DNA from: Cyanobacteria bacterium SZAS LIN-3 | GTDB lineage: Bacteria > Cyanobacteriota > Vampirovibrionia > Obscuribacterales > Obscuribacteraceae | Direction of reading: 5' to 3' | Assembly: GCA_018266215.1 (NCBI GenBank) | Contig: JAFEAV010000005.1 | Span: 80,162-144,161, forward strand | DNA: 64,000 nt | Shown: piece by piece, positions 61,532 through 64,000 of the stretch | Layout of the letters: every line of letters begins with the position of its first letter | How positions within the stretch are numbered: position 1 is the first letter of the stretch | The notes under the pieces: model-generated | The model's database searches: none | The model's input: only the letters and a program-made list of their open reading frames with translations | Told to the model about the DNA's origin: nothing | Made by a program: the position numbers and the translations under genes

Positions 61532-63337
61532 TTAATCTGGCAGGTGCAATAGTTCCAGGTGTTCCAGCATCTCTTTCTGGCTGGTCACTTCAGTTCCCGG
61601 TTTACGTACCACAATAGATGCGGCAAGATTTCCCAGCGCCATAGCCTCGGGTAAGCTTGCTCCGGAAGTCAGAGCCAGGGCCATTGTTGCTACAACCGTA
61701 TCACCGGCTCCCGTGACGTCGAATACTTCGGACCGGTTAAAGGCCGGCAGTTCAAACATCGGCTTACCCTGTTCAAACAAAACCATGCCGTCGCCCCCGC
61801 GGGTGACAAGAAGAGCTTTCACTGCCGATCTCGCCAGGAGCACTTCGCCCAACTTTTGCAGTGATTCCCTGGAAGTGATTTTAAATCCGGCGGCCGCTTC
61901 GGCATCGGGTTGATTTGGCGTCATCAGAGTGCAGCCTGAGAAGCGCTCGAAACTGCCCTGAGCATCAACAATTACCATCGTTCCGTGTTTTTCCGCTCTT
62001 TTTCTCACCGCTTCGATGACACCATCGGTGATGACACCGGATTTGTAGTCGCTCAAAATAATCGCTTTGTAGGACTCGGCGGCCCGGTCGATGGCGGCTA
62101 TCAGACGAGCTTCAATCTCGGCCGAAACTTTCTGGTGAGAAATGCGATCGATGCGCAGCAACTGTTGCATCAGCGCGTGAGACTTTGAGACTATGCGGGT
62201 CTTGATTGTGGTCGGGCGGCTTTCGTCTTCCACCAGGGCATGGCTTATGCCGTGATCTTCCAGCAGTCTGGCCAGTCTCGGCGCGTAGTCGTCACGGCCG
62301 CAGACACCGACAGCGTGACATTTGCCGTTGAGAGCCGACACGTTATGCGCGGTATTGGCCGCCCCTCCCGGGATGAGCACACTGTCGACGTGCTCCAGGA
62401 TGAGCACCGGCGCTTCTCTGGAAATTCGCTCCGGGCGTCCTTCCACCAGCTCGTCGATGAGCAAATCGCCGACGACGCAGACGCGGCCGCCGCTTAAATT
62501 CAAGATGCGATTCTTCAGGGCTGATTTGGTCAGGATATGCGATTGGGGTACATTCTGGCGAATGCCGATATCAACGGGATGCACGCGTTCCAATTCCTTT
62601 AGTAACTGCTTGCCTAGCTGGTTGTCGGGGTCGATACCAAGGGCCAGATATGTCGCCCGCTTTGCTTCCTCAATATAGCGCAAATGTTGATAGAGTCTCG
62701 CTAGATGAAGCGCATTTGAGAGAACTTCGTCAATATCCTGCGAATCCAGCAAACAATCGCGGCTTTCGAACAAGCCCGCTTTTTCCGCGCTAGTCAGGTT
62801 TTTGTCGTCTTTAATAGGTGTTTTGGCGAGAAAATCCAGGATGCCCGGGCGAATACTTTCTAAGTTTTTATCTTCGCCCGGACTCTTAAATTCGGCCTTT
62901 CGCAATTGAAAATGCTGGCGCAGGCCAATCGGGAAAAATAGCCCGGCATTGGCGGCGGCGCTCATCTCCGAGGTTTTGGGCAGGGTGAATTCACGGCTTT
63001 TGTCCTGACTCTGGTCATGAAGCGAGCGGCTTATCTTATTGAGCGGTGCATCCTGCCCCCGGTACGGCCCGGTGAGAAAGCCCCTTTTAGCGCTTTCCTT
63101 GAGGACTTCGTCCTTTGTTGTTTCAACTTTTATATGAATATTGGCGCGCAGATCAAGGTCCCTGGGGTGTTTTTGCGTGTCGTCCGCCTCGCTGCGCGGC
63201 TGTTTGCCGGTCTGCAAATCGGCGGCCAGATCGCCGGAAACGCCTTTCCCCCGCTCGGATACGAGGCTATCGGCTTGCTGATCCGCATGCTCCCCGGAGT
63301 GGTCTGTGGAATGGTCGTTGGGCTGACTGCCGGTCAT
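61532..63337 (-). CDS. HldE/RfaE1-type heptose-7-phosphate kinase with N-terminal extension
   Basis: 601 residues from ATG 63337 (AAAGGACC upstream). The C-terminal ~320 residues are a PfkB-type kinase like HldE domain 1: GGRVCVVGDLLIDELVEG, then VDSVLIPGGAANTAHNVSAL, IILSDYKSGV and the catalytic VTGAGDTVVATMAL. It would make heptose 1,7-bisphosphate for ADP-heptose. The adenylyltransferase half of HldE is absent. The N-terminal ~270 residues are extra: a polar linker, KTSEMSAAANAGLFFPIGL, then a TPR-like helix pair (~205-255, LHLARLYQHLRYIEEAKRA). No known family for this extension. Confidence 0.85.
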   Translation of the reverse strand: MTGSQPNDHSTDHSGEHADQQADSLVSERGKGVSGDLAADLQTGKQPRSEADDTQKHPRDLDLRANIHIKVETTKDEVLKESAKRGFLTGPYRGQDAPLNKISRSLHDQSQDKSREFTLPKTSEMSAAANAGLFFPIGLRQHFQLRKAEFKSPGEDKNLESIRPGILDFLAKTPIKDDKNLTSAEKAGLFESRDCLLDSQDIDEVLSNALHLARLYQHLRYIEEAKRATYLALGIDPDNQLGKQLLKELERVHPVDIGIRQNVPQSHILTKSALKNRILNLSGGRVCVVGDLLIDELVEGRPERISREAPVLILEHVDSVLIPGGAANTAHNVSALNGKCHAVGVCGRDDYAPRLARLLEDHGISHALVEDESRPTTIKTRIVSKSHALMQQLLRIDRISHQKVSAEIEARLIAAIDRAAESYKAIILSDYKSGVITDGVIEAVRKRAEKHGTMVIVDAQGSFERFSGCTLMTPNQPDAEAAAGFKITSRESLQKLGEVLLARSAVKALLVTRGGDGMVLFEQGKPMFELPAFNRSEVFDVTGAGDTVVATMALALTSGASLPEAMALGNLAASIVVRKPGTEVTSQKEMLEHLELLHLPD

Positions 63338-63462
63338 ATTGGTCCTTTTTCAGCGTGTTAAAATTTGCCAATTTCTAATATGAGCCTAGCAGATGGAAAT
63401 GTCCATCTCTAAACTGTTTATATAGACGCTTAGATAAGCATTGCAGACTAAAGGAATTCCGT

Positions 63463-64000
63463 TTGTTAAGGGCCAGATTGCTAGAGCTTGAGGCCGAGTT
63501 GCTTGCCAAGGAAGAGGCTCAACGCCTCGCCGCCAACACCGCACTGCCTGCCGAGTGTGAGCTCATACTTGAGCATCTCGAGCGAGAGCTGGCGCCGGAA
63601 TTGGCCGGCCCGGTATCGCCTGAATGGAAGGGTTTCCTCACTTATCGCAGGCAGCATGGTGAGCTCATTATCTGCCGCGGTCGCGCCTTTAAGGAAAGCG
63701 GCATGTTTGGTAAGTGGCGCGCCGGACTGGATGTGGCCTTCGGCCTAGATACCGTGACCGAGTATCTGCGCAAATTTGATGTCTCGCCGCCGCAGGATCT
63801 TGATCACCTGATGGTCAATTTTGGTCGCGGCAAGTCGGAGCGAGTCTTCCTCTGGTACGGAGAGAATATTTCCGCTTATCGTTTGATTTTTCAATGCGAG
63901 CTGGATGAAAGTCCGGAACAGCCTCTGAGTGCGGCTATAGGCGAGGGTCTCGGCTGGATTTTGCGCAAGCCGAAAGACCTGACCTTACCTGTTTACTTGC
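63463..64000 (+). CDS. Unknown protein, N-terminal 179 residues (cut by window edge)
   Basis: Open frame from TTG 63463, with AAAGGA about 7 nt upstream, through the right edge. No ATG fits as well. The first ~45 residues are a charged amphipathic helix (LRARLLELEAELLAKEEAQR). A mixed domain follows with PEWKGFLTYRRQHGEL, ICRGRAFKES, FGRGKSERVFLWYGENIS and IGEGLGWILRKPKD. No motif for a known enzyme. It is divergent from the heptose kinase, 125 nt away. Confidence 0.6.
   Translation, partial: MLRARLLELEAELLAKEEAQRLAANTALPAECELILEHLERELAPELAGPVSPEWKGFLTYRRQHGELIICRGRAFKESGMFGKWRAGLDVAFGLDTVTEYLRKFDVSPPQDLDHLMVNFGRGKSERVFLWYGENISAYRLIFQCELDESPEQPLSAAIGEGLGWILRKPKDLTLPVYL

Noticed and set aside
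1..64000. CRISPR arrays, rRNA, tRNA genes and insertion sequences
   Set aside because: I saw no spaced direct repeats of CRISPR type, no T-loop sequence in a tRNA context, no rRNA segments and no transposase.

Overview
The window looks like chromosomal DNA (GC clearly above 50 %) of a diderm, LPS-making, aerobically respiring bacterium. My best guess is the non-photosynthetic cyanobacterial lineage Vampirovibrionia (Melainabacteria), order Obscuribacterales. Supporting signs are a BtpA-family protein and a DUF4330-like protein (both typical of Cyanobacteria), a split glycine dehydrogenase (GcvPA), LpxK, heptosyltransferase and heptose-kinase genes, a cbb3-type oxidase fused into one operon with a Rieske/cytochrome b module, and no photosynthesis genes. 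This assignment is inference; no rRNA or tRNA gene was seen.

Layout. 1-9.3 kb: envelope and core genes (lpxK end, GT9 glycosyltransferase, secreted protein, CDP-alcohol phosphatidyltransferase, gyrB, ribF, recF, Ser/Thr kinase). 9.4-17 kb: two divergent catabolic operons. The minus operon is asparaginase-kynurenine formamidase-BtpA. The plus operon is RidA deaminase, aminomuconate-semialdehyde-type dehydrogenase, atypical SDR, saccharopine-dehydrogenase-like protein and a ClpP-fold membrane protease. 17-19 kb: thioredoxin-like protein and M20 dipeptidase. 19.2-26.6 kb: an accessory stretch of small, often overlapping orphan genes (DUF4253 operon, J-domain/VHL-like/zinc-finger trio), a BarA-type hybrid kinase and a decayed MqsA-type antitoxin gene. 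26.7-34 kb: M50B-like membrane peptidase and a 2052-residue glycine-rich secreted protein. 34-43 kb: acyl-CoA synthetase, a catalytically degenerate RNase J homologue, HD-GYP phosphodiesterase, signal peptidase I, gcvPA, pth.

43.3-52.1 kb is the most interesting block: one co-directional run of 12 genes encoding a cbb3-type terminal oxidase (CcoN, a CcoO-cytochrome c fusion, a CcoS-like protein), a diheme cytochrome c lipoprotein, a Rieske protein, two different cytochrome b proteins, an MvhD-like iron-sulfur protein and small membrane proteins. One cytochrome b has lost both histidines that would bind the second b heme. The other keeps all four and carries a C-terminal 2x[4Fe-4S] ferredoxin domain. 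The arrangement suggests an unusual quinol:cytochrome c:O2 chain with a side path from quinone and cytochrome b to ferredoxin/MvhD-type centres.

52.3-64 kb: small unknown genes, a group 2 sigma-70 factor, a second cyclase/formamidase, a TadG-like surface protein, an O-antigen-ligase-type membrane protein with its DUF4330 partner, a HldE-type heptose kinase with a long N-terminal extension, and a partial unknown gene at the right edge.
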